Positions 8,223 through 17,443 are shown, counted from the stretch's first letter. The stretch is 64,000 nucleotides of DNA from VAZQ01 sp963821505 (GCA_963821505.1 CAWGEH010000021.1:1-64000); one strand, 5' to 3'. The notes: generated by a model from the letters alone, not told the origin. Numbers and translations: made by a program.

Positions 8223-9206
8223 TCACTTGGGCGTCGCTTTGAAGGTGCTGATCTGCTCGATCACCGGCTTCCAGAGCGCCTGCTCGGTCCGGATATAGGC
8301 CAAGAGCTGCGCGGGCGACATCGGATGGATGTAGCTTGCGATGTCCTCGAAGCGCTGCTTCGTGGCCGGCTCGCTCAGCACCGCGCGCAGATCGTCGCTG
8401 ATCTTTCTGGCGATCGGTTCGGGGGTGCCGGGCGGTCCCATCAGCGCGAAGAAGCCGAGCGCGCGCGGGATCGCGAGCAAGGTTTCGGCGATGGTCGGCG
8501 TGTCCGGCCGGTTCGGCAGGCGCTTTGACGAGCCGACGGCGAGGAGCCTGAGCTTGCCGCCATTGATCGAGCCGGCGAGACTCGGCAGGCCGTCCATGAT
8601 CACCTGCACGCGGCCGCCCATCACGTCGCTCAAACCGGCCGGCGTGCCGGGATAATTGATCGATGTCCAATCGAGGCCGGCGGCAAGCTTGATCCATTCG
8701 GCGGTCAGATGCGGAATGCCGCCGCGGCTGAGCACCGCGACATTGACCTCGCCGGGCCGTTTCTTCACGTAGTCGATCAGCTCGCCGAGCGTGCCGACGC
8801 CGAGCGCGGGCGGCACCGCGATCGCCATCGGCTGCTCGCAGACGAAGCCGATCGACACGAAGTCCCGCACCAGATCGTAGGGATAATCCTTCGCGATTTC
8901 GGGCAGCGCGACGAAGCTCGACGACAGCGCGAACAGCAGCGTATAGCCGTCCGGAGGCGCCGCTCCGGCCACCTTCATGCCGATCGAGCCGGCCGCTCCC
9001 GGATGGTTGGCGATGAAAACCTGCTGGCCCCAGCGCCGCGACAGGCCTTCCGCCACGATGCGCGCGATCACGTCCGGAGCGCCGCCGGCGCCGGTGGTGA
9101 CGATCAGCTTGACCGGCGCTGCCGGGTAGACTTGCGCCATCGCAGGGGAGCGCCCAGCGGATGCCAATGCAACGACGCCCGCGACGATGATCCCGATCGT
9201 CCTCAT
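8223..9206 (-). CDS. Bug-family tripartite tricarboxylate transporter substrate-binding protein (TctC-like)
   Basis: A 327-residue periplasmic binding protein. From the methionine at 9206 a signal peptide (MRTIGIIVAGVVALASA...AMAQ) leads straight into PAAPVKLIV, the usual first strand. The motifs TTGAGGAPDVIARI and NHPGAAGSIGMK match the family loops that grip carboxylates. Bug proteins bind small carboxylic acids. No TctA/TctB membrane genes are near, as is usual for the many lone Bug proteins in Hyphomicrobiales and Burkholderiales. The longer upstream reading frame lacks a signal peptide, so I reject the earlier start. Confidence 0.85.
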   Translation of the reverse strand: MRTIGIIVAGVVALASAGRSPAMAQVYPAAPVKLIVTTGAGGAPDVIARIVAEGLSRRWGQQVFIANHPGAAGSIGMKVAGAAPPDGYTLLFALSSSFVALPEIAKDYPYDLVRDFVSIGFVCEQPMAIAVPPALGVGTLGELIDYVKKRPGEVNVAVLSRGGIPHLTAEWIKLAAGLDWTSINYPGTPAGLSDVMGGRVQVIMDGLPSLAGSINGGKLRLLAVGSSKRLPNRPDTPTIAETLLAIPRALGFFALMGPPGTPEPIARKISDDLRAVLSEPATKQRFEDIASYIHPMSPAQLLAYIRTEQALWKPVIEQISTFKATPK

Positions 9207-9510
9207 CCTGAAGAGCCCGCCCACAGCCGGCGCCGCGGCAAACGAGGCGGCCGCCGAGCCGCCGGCGTGCTGACGCGATTCCGATCGCCGCGATCGCCGC
9301 GACCCGGATTGCCATGGATCAAGGCCTGGCCCGTTATGCATCCCCATCACCTCCCAGCAATCGTGACGCCTACGTGCGTTACCGCGTGAACACCTCGCCG
9401 CAATCATCGCTGCACCGCCGGCTGCTGGCCACGCTGCGAGCGGCTGAGCGTTCGTTCGACCGGGTGATCTATCCGAACAGCCTGCAACGTTTCGAAATCA
9501 TGCTCTCATC
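9207..9510. other. Intergenic region
   Basis: No supported gene. An open stretch on the plus strand from 9314 has no ribosome-binding site or recognisable protein features. Confidence 0.35.
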
Positions 9511-9609
9511 CTATCTCGGGCCGAAGAAACTCGATCCCCAGAGCACCACAATCCAGATCGATGCCAAAACTCCGACCGCGAGAACCAGCACCCCGATCCC
9601 ATTGATCAT
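9511..9609 (-). CDS. Possible 32-residue single-span membrane peptide
   Basis: A short frame encoding MINGIGVLVLAVGVL followed by more hydrophobic residues and a polar end (SSFFGPR). GGGAGG lies six bases before the ATG at 9609; another in-frame ATG at 9615 sits directly on the purine run, so 9609 fits better. The composition is that of a single transmembrane helix. No homologue is recognised, and short hydrophobic frames can occur by chance. Confidence 0.45.
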   Translation of the reverse strand: MINGIGVLVLAVGVLASIWIVVLWGSSFFGPR

Positions 9610-9615
9610 TGTCAT

Positions 9616-9965
9616 CCTCCCTCGAGCGCTTCGGCTCGGCCATGGCGGTCGATCGCGACAGGCTCGCATATAGCGCACGTTCCGGAAAGGTGGGAACCGG
9701 TTTTCTGGAACATGCGCTGGTGCGATTTTAGATTTGAAGTTGCCGAGCGAGCTGGCGGCTACTTCAAACCCACTGCGCTGGCGTGGAGACTTCCCTGAAG
9801 CTCAATCTACGAAGGATTCGATACGGTATTGCTCAATTGCAAAAGCAGCGCGGGAAAGTCCGAATTCGGAGCGAAGAAGGTAGGTGCGGGGGTCTTGCCC
9901 GACGGTGCGGCCTCACGTGCCTTCCGCAGACGGGGGCATGCGGCGCCGTACGGCTGGTAATAAAG
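9616..9965. other. Intergenic region with repeat fragment
   Basis: No supported gene. It contains the inverted fragment of the GGAACATGCGC repeat at 9673-9719. Plus-strand frames here have shadow-like composition. Confidence 0.35.
9673..9719 (-). repeat. Fragment of the TAGAGCGC/GGAACATGCGC repeat
   Basis: The plus strand shows CGTTCCGGAAAGGTGGGAACCGG followed by a mirrored end TGGAACATGCGC. This matches the right half of the repeat at 5291-5396 folded on itself. Only about 47 bases are present. Confidence 0.55.
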
Positions 9966-10163
9966 TCAATCTCCGAAGCCGGCAGACGGATCTTGTTGGA
10001 TGTGTTGCGCCTGTTTCGCATCTTTCGGCTGACTGAGCCTGGCCGCCCGCGCATAGTCCAACGCGAGCGCCATCAGTGCTTCCGTGAGGCTGGGTGCAGA
10101 GCAGGCAATCGCGAGCTGTGCCGACCGGCTGGCCATCTGCTTATAGTCTTCTGACGTCAGCAT
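9966..10163 (-). CDS. Small conserved-type hypothetical protein
   Basis: A 65-residue, soluble, largely helical protein beginning MLTSEDYKQMASRSAQLA. A good ribosome-binding site (GGGAGG) lies eight bases before the ATG. The pattern of a short N-terminal EDY segment and alanine/leucine helices resembles small uncharacterised proteins common in Bradyrhizobiaceae. No function can be assigned. Confidence 0.6.
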   Translation of the reverse strand: MLTSEDYKQMASRSAQLAIACSAPSLTEALMALALDYARAARLSQPKDAKQAQHIQQDPSAGFGD

Positions 10164-10367
10164 TGACTGCCTCCCTCGAAGAAAAATGGAGCCGTCGCTG
10201 TTTGTTCGATCCGGAATCTTCCCTTGCTTCAGATCGGGGGACTATGCCTGCGGCCGTGCGACAAGTCCTTAACAGGACCTGAATCGCCCTGATTTGTTCT
10301 GAGGGGACCGGGCTTTGAAGACAGGAGCGCGGCCAGATCGCGGCACGATCGCTGTTATCGCCACATG

Positions 10368-11342
10368 CTACTGCCGCGGAATCCCCGCCGCCACCCGCAC
10401 CGCCTCCCAGCGCGCAAACTCGCTCGCCATGTGCTTGCCGAAGGCCTCGGGCGTGGAGCCGTGCACGACCACGCCGGCCTTGGTCAGCCGCTCCTGCACC
10501 ACCTTCTCCGCGAGGCTGTCGTTGATGGTCTTGTTGAGCTTGGCGATGACCGCGGGCGGCACGCCGCGCGGCGTGAACACGCCGTACCAGGTGGTGACGT
10601 CGTAGCCCGGCAGCATGCCGGACTCGATCGCGGCCGGGACGTCCGGCACCGCCGGGAAGCGGTCCTTGCCGGTGACCGCCAGCGCCTTGAGCTGGCCCGA
10701 TTGCACCTGTCCGAGCACCGCCGAGATGGTATCGAACAGCACGTCCACCTGCTTGCCGAGAACGGCGGAGATCGCCTCCGGCGAGGTGCGGAACGGCACG
10801 TGCAGGATGTTGACGCCGGCGGTCTGCCGGAACAGCTCGCCGGTGAAATGCTGCGTGGCGCCGAAGCCCGGGCTCGCGAACGAGACCTTGCCGGGATTGG
10901 CCTTGGCGGCCGCGATCAGGCCCTTCACGTCGTCGGCGGGAAAGTCCGGGCGGGTGACGATGATCAGCCCGGCGGTCGCGACCTGCGCCACCGGGTCGAA
11001 CGAGGTCAGCGTGTCATAGCGCAGCGATTTGTTCATCACCGCCGCGATGATCTGGCCGGCGGTCATGATGCCGAGCGTGTAGCCGTCCTTGTCGGCGCGG
11101 GCGACCGCCTCGTTGCCGAGCGTGCCGGCGGCGCCCGGCCGGTTCTCGATCACCACCGGCTGGCCGAGCTTTTCCTGCAGCGACTGCGCGATGATACGGC
11201 CGATGATGTCGGCGCCGCCGCCGGGCCCGAATGGGACGATCACGCGGATCGGCCGCTGCGGCCATTCCTGCGCGCGTGCATCGAGCGTGCCGGCCAGCAA
11301 TGCGGCGGCGGAGACGACAAGGATACCGCGTCGGGTGAACAT
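10368..11342 (-). CDS. Bug-family tripartite tricarboxylate transporter substrate-binding protein (TctC-like)
   Basis: A 324-residue secreted binding protein. The start at 11342 gives a twin-arginine-like basic N-region and a signal peptide (MFTRRGILVVSAAALLAGTL), with mature sequence starting near QEWPQRPIRVIVPF. The family loops PFGPGGGADIIGRI and NRPGAAGTLGNEAVA are intact. It should capture a small carboxylate in the periplasm. It is a clear paralogue in type of the protein at 8223-9206 but is not a recent duplicate. No membrane components are nearby. Confidence 0.85.
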   Translation of the reverse strand: MFTRRGILVVSAAALLAGTLDARAQEWPQRPIRVIVPFGPGGGADIIGRIIAQSLQEKLGQPVVIENRPGAAGTLGNEAVARADKDGYTLGIMTAGQIIAAVMNKSLRYDTLTSFDPVAQVATAGLIIVTRPDFPADDVKGLIAAAKANPGKVSFASPGFGATQHFTGELFRQTAGVNILHVPFRTSPEAISAVLGKQVDVLFDTISAVLGQVQSGQLKALAVTGKDRFPAVPDVPAAIESGMLPGYDVTTWYGVFTPRGVPPAVIAKLNKTINDSLAEKVVQERLTKAGVVVHGSTPEAFGKHMASEFARWEAVRVAAGIPRQ

Positions 11343-11527
11343 GCTTTCCTCCCTCGGCCAAAGCAAGCAAACACGGCCATGCGGCCATCGTTCGCGACGT
11401 GGCCGATTTCTTGTTCGCTCGTGATCGAATTCTTCGCGTGCCGGCGGCGTATGGTATCGCCGTCATAGCGCCCGGCGCCGGCTCGGTCCAGTGGCCGCGC
11501 GCGGCGCCATGGGATTTCGCACCTCGC

Positions 11528-12140
11528 TCAGCCGGCGAGCACGCCCGTGGCATAGACGGCGTCCAGCAGCTTTCGCGCACCGGTCTCGGGCTCGCCGACA
11601 TTGTTGATGATCACATCAGGCCGAAATTTTGCGTCTGCCACCTCGGCGCGAACTCATTCGGTCCGTGATGCGTCCGTCGCTTGCCCGTTCGCGCGCGGCC
11701 AGGCGACGCCCGAGTATCTCCCGCGGGGCGGTGATCAGCACGGTGACGACATTGGCGTAGCGCTGGCGCACGGCGGCAACGACGGTGCGCGAAACGTTGC
11801 ACACGACGGTGCGGCCGGCTTCGATGTCGAAATCGACGGCGAGCGGAATCGCGTACAAGTGGCCGTGCGCGCTCCACCAGAACGCGAACGCACCCTTGGC
11901 CGCCGCCTGCTCGAAGGCGGCCTCCGACATGAATTCGTTGTCCTCGAACGGCGACGGCGGCCGCGTCACGATGCGCCGCGGGAAAACCACCGTTCCGTCG
12001 TCGCGGCAGGCCGCCCGCGCGCGCGCGATCAAGGTATCCTTGCCGGCGCCGCTGGGTCCCACCACCAGCACCAGGCGTCCGGCGCCGATCAATGTCGATC
12101 GCGCCCGCAGCGATCGCCAGGCTGTTGCGATCCAGCTCAT
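11528..12140 (-). pseudogene. phnN: phnN, ribose 1,5-bisphosphate phosphokinase, frameshifted
   Basis: PhnN turns ribose 1,5-bisphosphate into PRPP, the last step of the C-P lyase route. The first frame from 12140 has the P-loop GPSGAGKD at residues 28-35 and the kinase-like segment RRIVTRPPSPFEDNEF, and runs to RERASDGRITDRMS. There an extra base (AA at 11651-11652 on the plus strand) shifts the frame to an early stop at 11616. Dropping it restores RMSRAEVADAKFRPDVIINN, and the frame then runs to a stop at 11528. The span (613 bases) is three times 204 plus one, as for a single insertion. It may be a true mutation or a sequencing error. Its ATG overlaps the phnM stop. Confidence 0.8.
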
Positions 12141-13303
12141 GCCACCCGTCGACCGCCGCGCCACACGCTTCGAACCGCCGGCACGCCGGCTGCGATGCGC
12201 ACGCGGATGAGATCGGCGCGCTTGCCGACCGCGATCTCGCCGCGGTCGCGCAGCCCGATGGCCTCGGCGGGAGTCTTGCTCACGGTACGGACCGCCGCCG
12301 CCAGCCCGATCTCGGGGACGGCCCGCGGCAGGCACAGCGCCGCCATCAGCAGGCTTGCCGGCACGTAGTCCGACGAGAGCACGTCGAGGGCGCCGGCGCG
12401 CGCCAGTTCCGCCGTCGCCACGTTGCCGGCATGCGAGCCGCCGCGCACCAGGTTGGGCGCTCCCATCAACACCCGGATGCCGGCCGCATGCAGCGCCTGC
12501 GCCGCCTCGACCGTGGTCGGAAACTCGGCGATCGACACGCCGTCGCGGATCGCCTCGGCCACATGGTCGGGCGTGGTGTCGTCGTGGCTGGCCAAGGGCG
12601 TGTTGCAGGCGCGGGCGAGATCGACGATCTGGCGGTGGTTGGTCTCGGCATGATCCGCCTGGTAGGCGATGCGCCGGGCAAACAGCACGTCGAGCTGGGC
12701 ATCGGTGAGGCCGCCGCTCTTGCCGCGGTAATAGTCGCGCAGCTTGACCTCGTCGCGGAACTGGCGCTGCCCCGGCGTATGGTCCATGAGCGACAGCAGG
12801 CGGACATCCGGTCGCCGGATCAAGTCGCGCGCCTCCGCGACGACGCTCGGCATCGGCAGCTCGCAGCGCAAATGCAAGAAGTGCTCGATGCGCAGGAGCT
12901 GCGCCGCACGCGCGGTCGCGATGGCGTCGGCGAGAATTTCGGCCTCGCCGTCGACGTCCTCCACCCCGTCCTCGCGCCACACGCGCAGCGAATCAAGCAC
13001 TGTGGTGATGCCGCAGGTCGCAAGCTGGCCGTCGTAGGAAACGACCGCCGCGACCGGGTCCCAGCGAACCTTCGGCCGGGGCACGTAGTGCGCCTCGAGG
13101 TGGTCGGTGTGCAGTTCGACCAGGCCGGGGAGGAGAAGATCGCCGGCACAATCCTCCACCTGATCGGCGGCTCCTCGAGGCGCGCCATGTCCTTCGCCGA
13201 TCTCGACGATGAGCCCGTCCGCCGCCGCGACCCAGCCGGTCGCGATCACGTCCTCGGCGAGAACGACGCGGGCGTTCGACAGGATGAGACCGGACGCGCC
13301 CAT
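12137..13303 (-). CDS. phnM: PhnM, alpha-D-ribose 1-methylphosphonate 5-triphosphate diphosphatase
   Basis: A 388-residue amidohydrolase-fold enzyme that removes pyrophosphate from the ribosyl triphosphate intermediate of the C-P lyase pathway. The metal-binding motif LHTDHLEAH (H65, H68) follows the first barrel strand. Later family motifs such as SHDDTTPDHV and MGAPNLVRGGSHAGN are present. It sits between phnL (8 bases upstream) and phnN, which it overlaps by ATGA. A second, more distant PhnM-type gene lies at 19082-20242. Confidence 0.93.
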   Translation of the reverse strand: MGASGLILSNARVVLAEDVIATGWVAAADGLIVEIGEGHGAPRGAADQVEDCAGDLLLPGLVELHTDHLEAHYVPRPKVRWDPVAAVVSYDGQLATCGITTVLDSLRVWREDGVEDVDGEAEILADAIATARAAQLLRIEHFLHLRCELPMPSVVAEARDLIRRPDVRLLSLMDHTPGQRQFRDEVKLRDYYRGKSGGLTDAQLDVLFARRIAYQADHAETNHRQIVDLARACNTPLASHDDTTPDHVAEAIRDGVSIAEFPTTVEAAQALHAAGIRVLMGAPNLVRGGSHAGNVATAELARAGALDVLSSDYVPASLLMAALCLPRAVPEIGLAAAVRTVSKTPAEAIGLRDRGEIAVGKRADLIRVRIAAGVPAVRSVWRGGRRVA

Positions 13304-13311
13304 GATATCCT

Positions 13312-14004
13312 CTAGGCCGTGAAGCGGCCGACGTCGACGACGGTGTCGGCGATCGCCGCGCGAACGTCGTCGTCATGCACGACAGCGACCACGGCGGTTC
13401 CGCGCCGCTTCTTCTCGGTCACGAGATCGACGACGACGGCGCGGTTGCCGGCATCGAGCGAGGCGGTCGGCTCGTCCAGCAGAAGGAGTGGACGATCGCA
13501 CGCGAAGCCGCGCGCGATATTGACGCGCTGCTGCTCTCCGCCCGAGAACGTCGCCGGCGCCAGCGGCCAGAGCCGCTCCGGAATGTTGAGCCGGGAAAGC
13601 AGACCGGCCGCCTGGTCGCGGGCGTCGGCGCGCGCCATGCCCGCGAGCACCAGCGGTTCGGCGACCACGTCGATCGCGGCCACGCGCGGGAGGGCGCGCA
13701 GAAACTGGCTGACATAGCCGAGCGACGTCCTGCGCAGCTCCAGAATCTTCCGGGGCTCGGCCGTTGCGACGTCGATCGCGCGGTCCCCTTGGCGGACCAG
13801 GATGCTGCCTTCCTCGCAGCGATAGGTGCCGAAGATCATCTTCAGGATCGAACTCTTGCCGGCGCCCGAGGGACCGGCGAGAACCGTGCATTCGCCGGCG
13901 CGAACGGCGAATGCTACGCCGGTCACGACCGGCAGCCGCACGCCGCCGCGCAGGTGCATGGTGAACGCCTTCGAAACCGCGGCCAGCTCGAGCACGGTCG
14001 ACAT
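13312..14004 (-). CDS. phnL: PhnL, C-P lyase ABC-type ATPase subunit
   Basis: A 230-residue ABC-fold ATPase. PhnL works with the PhnGHIJ core and PhnK in attaching ribose triphosphate to phosphonates; it is not a transporter subunit. Walker A GPSGAGKS is at 44-51, the signature is FSGGEQQR, and Walker B is LLLLDEPTASLD. The opening MSTVLELAAVSKAFTMHLRGG is typical of PhnL. Six bases separate it from phnK and eight from phnM, so translation is likely coupled. Confidence 0.93.
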   Translation of the reverse strand: MSTVLELAAVSKAFTMHLRGGVRLPVVTGVAFAVRAGECTVLAGPSGAGKSSILKMIFGTYRCEEGSILVRQGDRAIDVATAEPRKILELRRTSLGYVSQFLRALPRVAAIDVVAEPLVLAGMARADARDQAAGLLSRLNIPERLWPLAPATFSGGEQQRVNIARGFACDRPLLLLDEPTASLDAGNRAVVVDLVTEKKRRGTAVVAVVHDDDVRAAIADTVVDVGRFTA

Positions 14005-14010
14005 CGGACC

Positions 14011-14799
14011 TCACGGCGGCAGGATCGACGACACCAACAGCTGCGTGTACGCTTCGCGCGGATCCTCCAACACCTGGTCGGTCAATCCGATCTCGACCAC
14101 CTCGCCGTTCTTCATCACCATAGTGCGGTGAGATAACAAGCGTGCGACGGCGAGGTCATGGGTGACGACGAGGGCCGCAAGCGAAAGCTCGGCCACGAGC
14201 CCGCGCAGCAGGTCGAGCAGGCGCGCCTGCACCGAGACGTCGAGCCCGCCGGTCGGCTCGTCCATGAATATGAGGCGTGGCCGGGTGACGAGATTGCGGG
14301 CGATCTGAAGCCGCTGACGCATTCCGCCGGAATAGGCGCAGGGCGCGTCGTCGATCCGGGCCGGATCGATTTCGACCCGCTCGAGCCAATCGCCCGCGGT
14401 CCGGCGGATGCGGCCGTAGTGACGCCAGCCGAGCGCCATCAGGCGCTCGCCGACATTGGCGCCGGCGGACACGGTCATGCGCAGGCCGGACGCGGGCTCC
14501 TGATAGACGTAGCCCCAGTCGGTGCGAAACAGGAAACGCCGCTCCGCCTCGCCGAGCGACGCGAGATCGCGCATCGCTCCGTCGCGCATGCAATAGAGCA
14601 CCTGGCCGCGGGAGGGCGCGAGCTGCGCGGAGAGGAGTTGAAGCAGCGTCGATTTGCCGGACCCGGATTCCCCGACCACCGCGATCACTTCCCCCGGATA
14701 GAGCGCGAACGAGACGTCGCGGCAGCCGAGCTGCCGGCCATACCATTTGCTCAGGCCCTGCGAGACGAGAAGCGGTCGATCGGCCTGCGGCGCAGTCAT
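14011..14799 (-). CDS. phnK: PhnK, C-P lyase ABC-type ATPase subunit
   Basis: A 262-residue ABC-fold ATPase that docks on the PhnGHIJ core through PhnJ and whose ATP cycle opens the core. Walker A GESGSGKS is at 43-50, the signature is YSGGMRQR, and Walker B is LIFMDEPTGGLD. I chose the methionine at 14799 (MTAPQADRPLL) because the upstream open frame belongs to the shadow of phnJ. It lies 40 bases after the phnJ stop, the largest gap in the otherwise tight operon. Confidence 0.93.
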   Translation of the reverse strand: MTAPQADRPLLVSQGLSKWYGRQLGCRDVSFALYPGEVIAVVGESGSGKSTLLQLLSAQLAPSRGQVLYCMRDGAMRDLASLGEAERRFLFRTDWGYVYQEPASGLRMTVSAGANVGERLMALGWRHYGRIRRTAGDWLERVEIDPARIDDAPCAYSGGMRQRLQIARNLVTRPRLIFMDEPTGGLDVSVQARLLDLLRGLVAELSLAALVVTHDLAVARLLSHRTMVMKNGEVVEIGLTDQVLEDPREAYTQLLVSSILPP

Positions 14800-14839
14800 G
14801 GCACGAGCGCCACATGCCGCAGGCGCAGCTTCGCCCGCC

Positions 14840-15739
14840 TCAACCACGGCCCGGCTCCGTGCCCGGCGGCCGAGCGACCGCCGCGCCCGTTCGGCCGCCC
14901 GCTTGCGCCGCGTCGCGCCGGCCTTCGCAATAGTCGGTGTCGGAACATACGAACATCCGTCCGCCGCGATCATCGGTGACCACTTCGTCGAGAAAACTCT
15001 CGCGTGAACCGCACAGGGCGCACGTTCCATCGTGGCGATAGCGTTCGAACGGATGGTCCTCGAAATCGAGCGACACCACCGCCGTGTAGGGCGGGATCGC
15101 GTAAATGCGCTTTTCGCGGCCCGCCCCGAACAGCTGCAGGGCCGCACAATTGTTCATTTTCGGATTGTCGAATTTCGGCGTCGGCGAAGGGTCGGTCACG
15201 TACCGGCCGTCGACCTTGACCGGATAGGCGTAGCTGGTCGCGATGCGGCCATGCCGGGCAATGTCCTCATAGAGCTTGACGTGCATCACCCCGTAATCGG
15301 CGAGCGCATGCATCCGCCGGGTTTCCGTCTCGCGCGGCTCGAGAAACCGCAGCGGCTCGGGAATCGGAACCTGATAGACCAGAACCTGATGCTCGCCGAG
15401 CGCAGCTTCCGGGATGCGGTGGCGCGTCTGGATGACCGTTGCCTGCGCCGTGCGAGTGGTCGTGCGAATGCCGGCGGTCCTGGCAAAGAACTTGCGGATC
15501 GAGACCGCATTGGTCGTATCGTCGGAGCCTTGGTCGATCACCTTGAGCACGTCATCGGGGCCCAGGATCGCTGCCGTCACCTGCACGCCGCCGGTGCCCC
15601 AGCCATAGGGCATCGGCATCTCCCGACTGGCGAACGGCACCTGGTAGCCCGGGATCGCGATCGCCTTGAGGATCGCGCGGCGGATCATGCGCTTGGTCTG
15701 CTCGTCGAGATAAGCGAAGTTGTAGACCGGCGCGCTCAT
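14840..15739 (-). CDS. phnJ: PhnJ, carbon-phosphorus lyase (radical SAM)
   Basis: The catalytic subunit that breaks the C-P bond of ribosyl phosphonates, giving the alkane and a cyclic phosphate. Its 299 residues start MSAPVYNFAYLDEQTKR as in the family. The unusual cluster motif CX2CX21CX5C is complete: CALC, then 21 residues to the cysteine of FVCSD, then five to the last in DYC. The glycine-radical region DYGVMHVKLYED is also present. Its ATG overlaps the phnI stop. After the last cysteine there is a short basic, alanine-rich tail. Confidence 0.96.
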   Translation of the reverse strand: MSAPVYNFAYLDEQTKRMIRRAILKAIAIPGYQVPFASREMPMPYGWGTGGVQVTAAILGPDDVLKVIDQGSDDTTNAVSIRKFFARTAGIRTTTRTAQATVIQTRHRIPEAALGEHQVLVYQVPIPEPLRFLEPRETETRRMHALADYGVMHVKLYEDIARHGRIATSYAYPVKVDGRYVTDPSPTPKFDNPKMNNCAALQLFGAGREKRIYAIPPYTAVVSLDFEDHPFERYRHDGTCALCGSRESFLDEVVTDDRGGRMFVCSDTDYCEGRRDAAQAGGRTGAAVARPPGTEPGRG

Positions 15740-16845
15740 TCCGCCGCATCCTGCGCGACGCCATGGCCCTCGCGCGGCGCGGCGGCGAACTCCTCGCGCA
15801 TTCGCCGCACCAGCCCGAGCTCGGCCTGGAAATCCACGTAGTGGGGCAGCTTCAGATGCTCGACGAAGCCGGTCGCCTGGACGTTGTCGGAATGCGAGAG
15901 CACGAACTCCTCGTCCTGCGCCGGCGCGTTCGTCTCCTCGCCGAGCTCGCGCGTGCGCAAGGCGCGATCGACCAGCGCCATGGACATCGCCTTGCGCTCG
16001 CTCTGCCCGAATGCCAGCCCGTAGCCGCGCGTGAAGCGCGGCGGCTCGGTGGCGGAGCCCTTGAACTGGTTGATCATCTGACATTCGGTCACGGCGATGC
16101 GGCCGAGCGGGACGGCGAAGCCGACCTCCTCGGCGAAGAATTCGACCTCGATCTCGCCGAAGCGGATCTCGCCGGCGAAGGGATGGGTCCGGCCATAGCC
16201 GCGCTGGGTCGAGTAACCGAGCGCCAGCAAGAAACCCTCGTCGGCGCGGGCAAGGTTCTGCAACCGCAGATCCCGCGCGGCCGGAAACGAGAGCGGGTCG
16301 CGGGTCAAATCGCCGGCCTGCGCGTCGTGGGCGCCGGGGGGCGAGCGCTCGATGAGGCCATCGCCCGCGAGCAGGTCGGTCACCGGACGCAGCGGCGCGC
16401 CGTCATGGGCCGCGGTGCGGGGAGGAGCAACCTCCGCCTGGCCGGCAAGATCCTGATCGAGCAGGCGATGGCTGTAATCGAAGGTCGGTCCCAGCACCTG
16501 GCCTCCGGGCAAATCCTTGAAGATGGCGGAGATGCGCCGGCGCAAGTCCATGCTCGCGGTATCGAGCGGCTCGGAGGCCCCGAGGCGCGGACAGGTGGTG
16601 CGGAAGGCACGCACCAGAAAGATCGCCTCGATCAGGTCACCGCGCGCCTGCTTGATGGCGAGCGCGGCCAAGGCGCGGTCGTAGAGCGATCCCTCGGCCA
16701 TCACGCGGTCGACCGCGAGCGCAAGCTGTTGCGAAATCTGATCGAGCGAAATCTCGGCGACGGAGCGGTCGCCGCGCCTCACGTCCGCGAGCAGCGCGTG
16801 GGCGTTCTCGATCGCACGCTCGCCGCCTTTGACCGCGACATACAT
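15736..16845 (-). CDS. phnI: PhnI, C-P lyase core subunit (nucleosidase)
   Basis: A 369-residue core subunit. PhnI, with G, H and L, replaces the adenine of ATP by a phosphonate, giving ribose 1-phosphonate 5-triphosphate. Recognisable segments are the start MYVAVKGGERAIENAH, the central QRGYGRTHPFAGEIR region and HSDNVQATGFVEHLKLPHY near the end. It begins 2 bases after phnH and overlaps phnJ by ATGA, so the core subunits are made together. The length is normal. Confidence 0.95.
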   Translation of the reverse strand: MYVAVKGGERAIENAHALLADVRRGDRSVAEISLDQISQQLALAVDRVMAEGSLYDRALAALAIKQARGDLIEAIFLVRAFRTTCPRLGASEPLDTASMDLRRRISAIFKDLPGGQVLGPTFDYSHRLLDQDLAGQAEVAPPRTAAHDGAPLRPVTDLLAGDGLIERSPPGAHDAQAGDLTRDPLSFPAARDLRLQNLARADEGFLLALGYSTQRGYGRTHPFAGEIRFGEIEVEFFAEEVGFAVPLGRIAVTECQMINQFKGSATEPPRFTRGYGLAFGQSERKAMSMALVDRALRTRELGEETNAPAQDEEFVLSHSDNVQATGFVEHLKLPHYVDFQAELGLVRRMREEFAAAPREGHGVAQDAAE

Positions 16846-16847
16846 CG

Positions 16848-17438
16848 TCAGCCTCGTTCCGAGACAACGCGCGCCGAGCGCGGCAGCGCCGCCACGCCGC
16901 GCGGCGAGACCAGGATGACATCGACGCCGCGGGGAAACAGCGCGTGGTTGGCGGCAAGCCGGTCGCAGAAGTCGAGCGGCAGCGGCTCGGCCGCGAAGCT
17001 CACGCTCGCCGCAATGCCCGGTCCGGACAGCGAAAAGCGCGTTCCTTGGCCGAAATCGTGCACCTGCAGCACCAGGGTCGTCGAGCGGTCCGGATACTCG
17101 GCGGTGCCGAGAGCAAAGCGGTCGAATGGCGGCGCCTGCGCGGGCTCCGCCACGATGGCGAACGCAGCTTGTTGCGGATCGGCGGTCACGCGCGCACCGG
17201 TGTGAAAACGAATCCATTCGGCCACCCGCGGCACCGACAGGGCGGCATCGAGCCATACCGGTGTCTCGTAATCCAGCAATGCGCAGGCCAACGCCGCGGC
17301 CGTCGCGCTCAGCGGCGCCGGCGCGGCGGCCGCGCCCGGCAGCGGCTTGACCCCGCCCGGCCGCGCAAAGGCGTCCATGACGGCGCGAAACGCGGCCTGG
17401 CTCGCGAGCACCGGCGCTGGGAAAGCGGGGACCGGCAC
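16848..17438 (-). CDS. phnH: PhnH, C-P lyase core subunit
   Basis: A 196-residue PLP-transferase-like scaffold subunit of the PhnGHIJ core. The FRAVMDAFARPGGVKPLPG segment near the N-terminus is characteristic. The start is probably the GTG at 17438, which has GAGGA nine bases upstream; a TTG at 17447 overlapping the phnG stop is the alternative. No ATG is available in the right place. It lies immediately after phnG and 2 bases before phnI. Confidence 0.92.
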   Translation of the reverse strand: MPVPAFPAPVLASQAAFRAVMDAFARPGGVKPLPGAAAAPAPLSATAAALACALLDYETPVWLDAALSVPRVAEWIRFHTGARVTADPQQAAFAIVAEPAQAPPFDRFALGTAEYPDRSTTLVLQVHDFGQGTRFSLSGPGIAASVSFAAEPLPLDFCDRLAANHALFPRGVDVILVSPRGVAALPRSARVVSERG

Positions 17439-17443
17439 GCCGC

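Noticed and set aside
6589..8298. Plus-strand open frame over the APC permease
   Set aside because: Charged, low-complexity shadow sequence, while the minus strand encodes a clear 12-helix permease.
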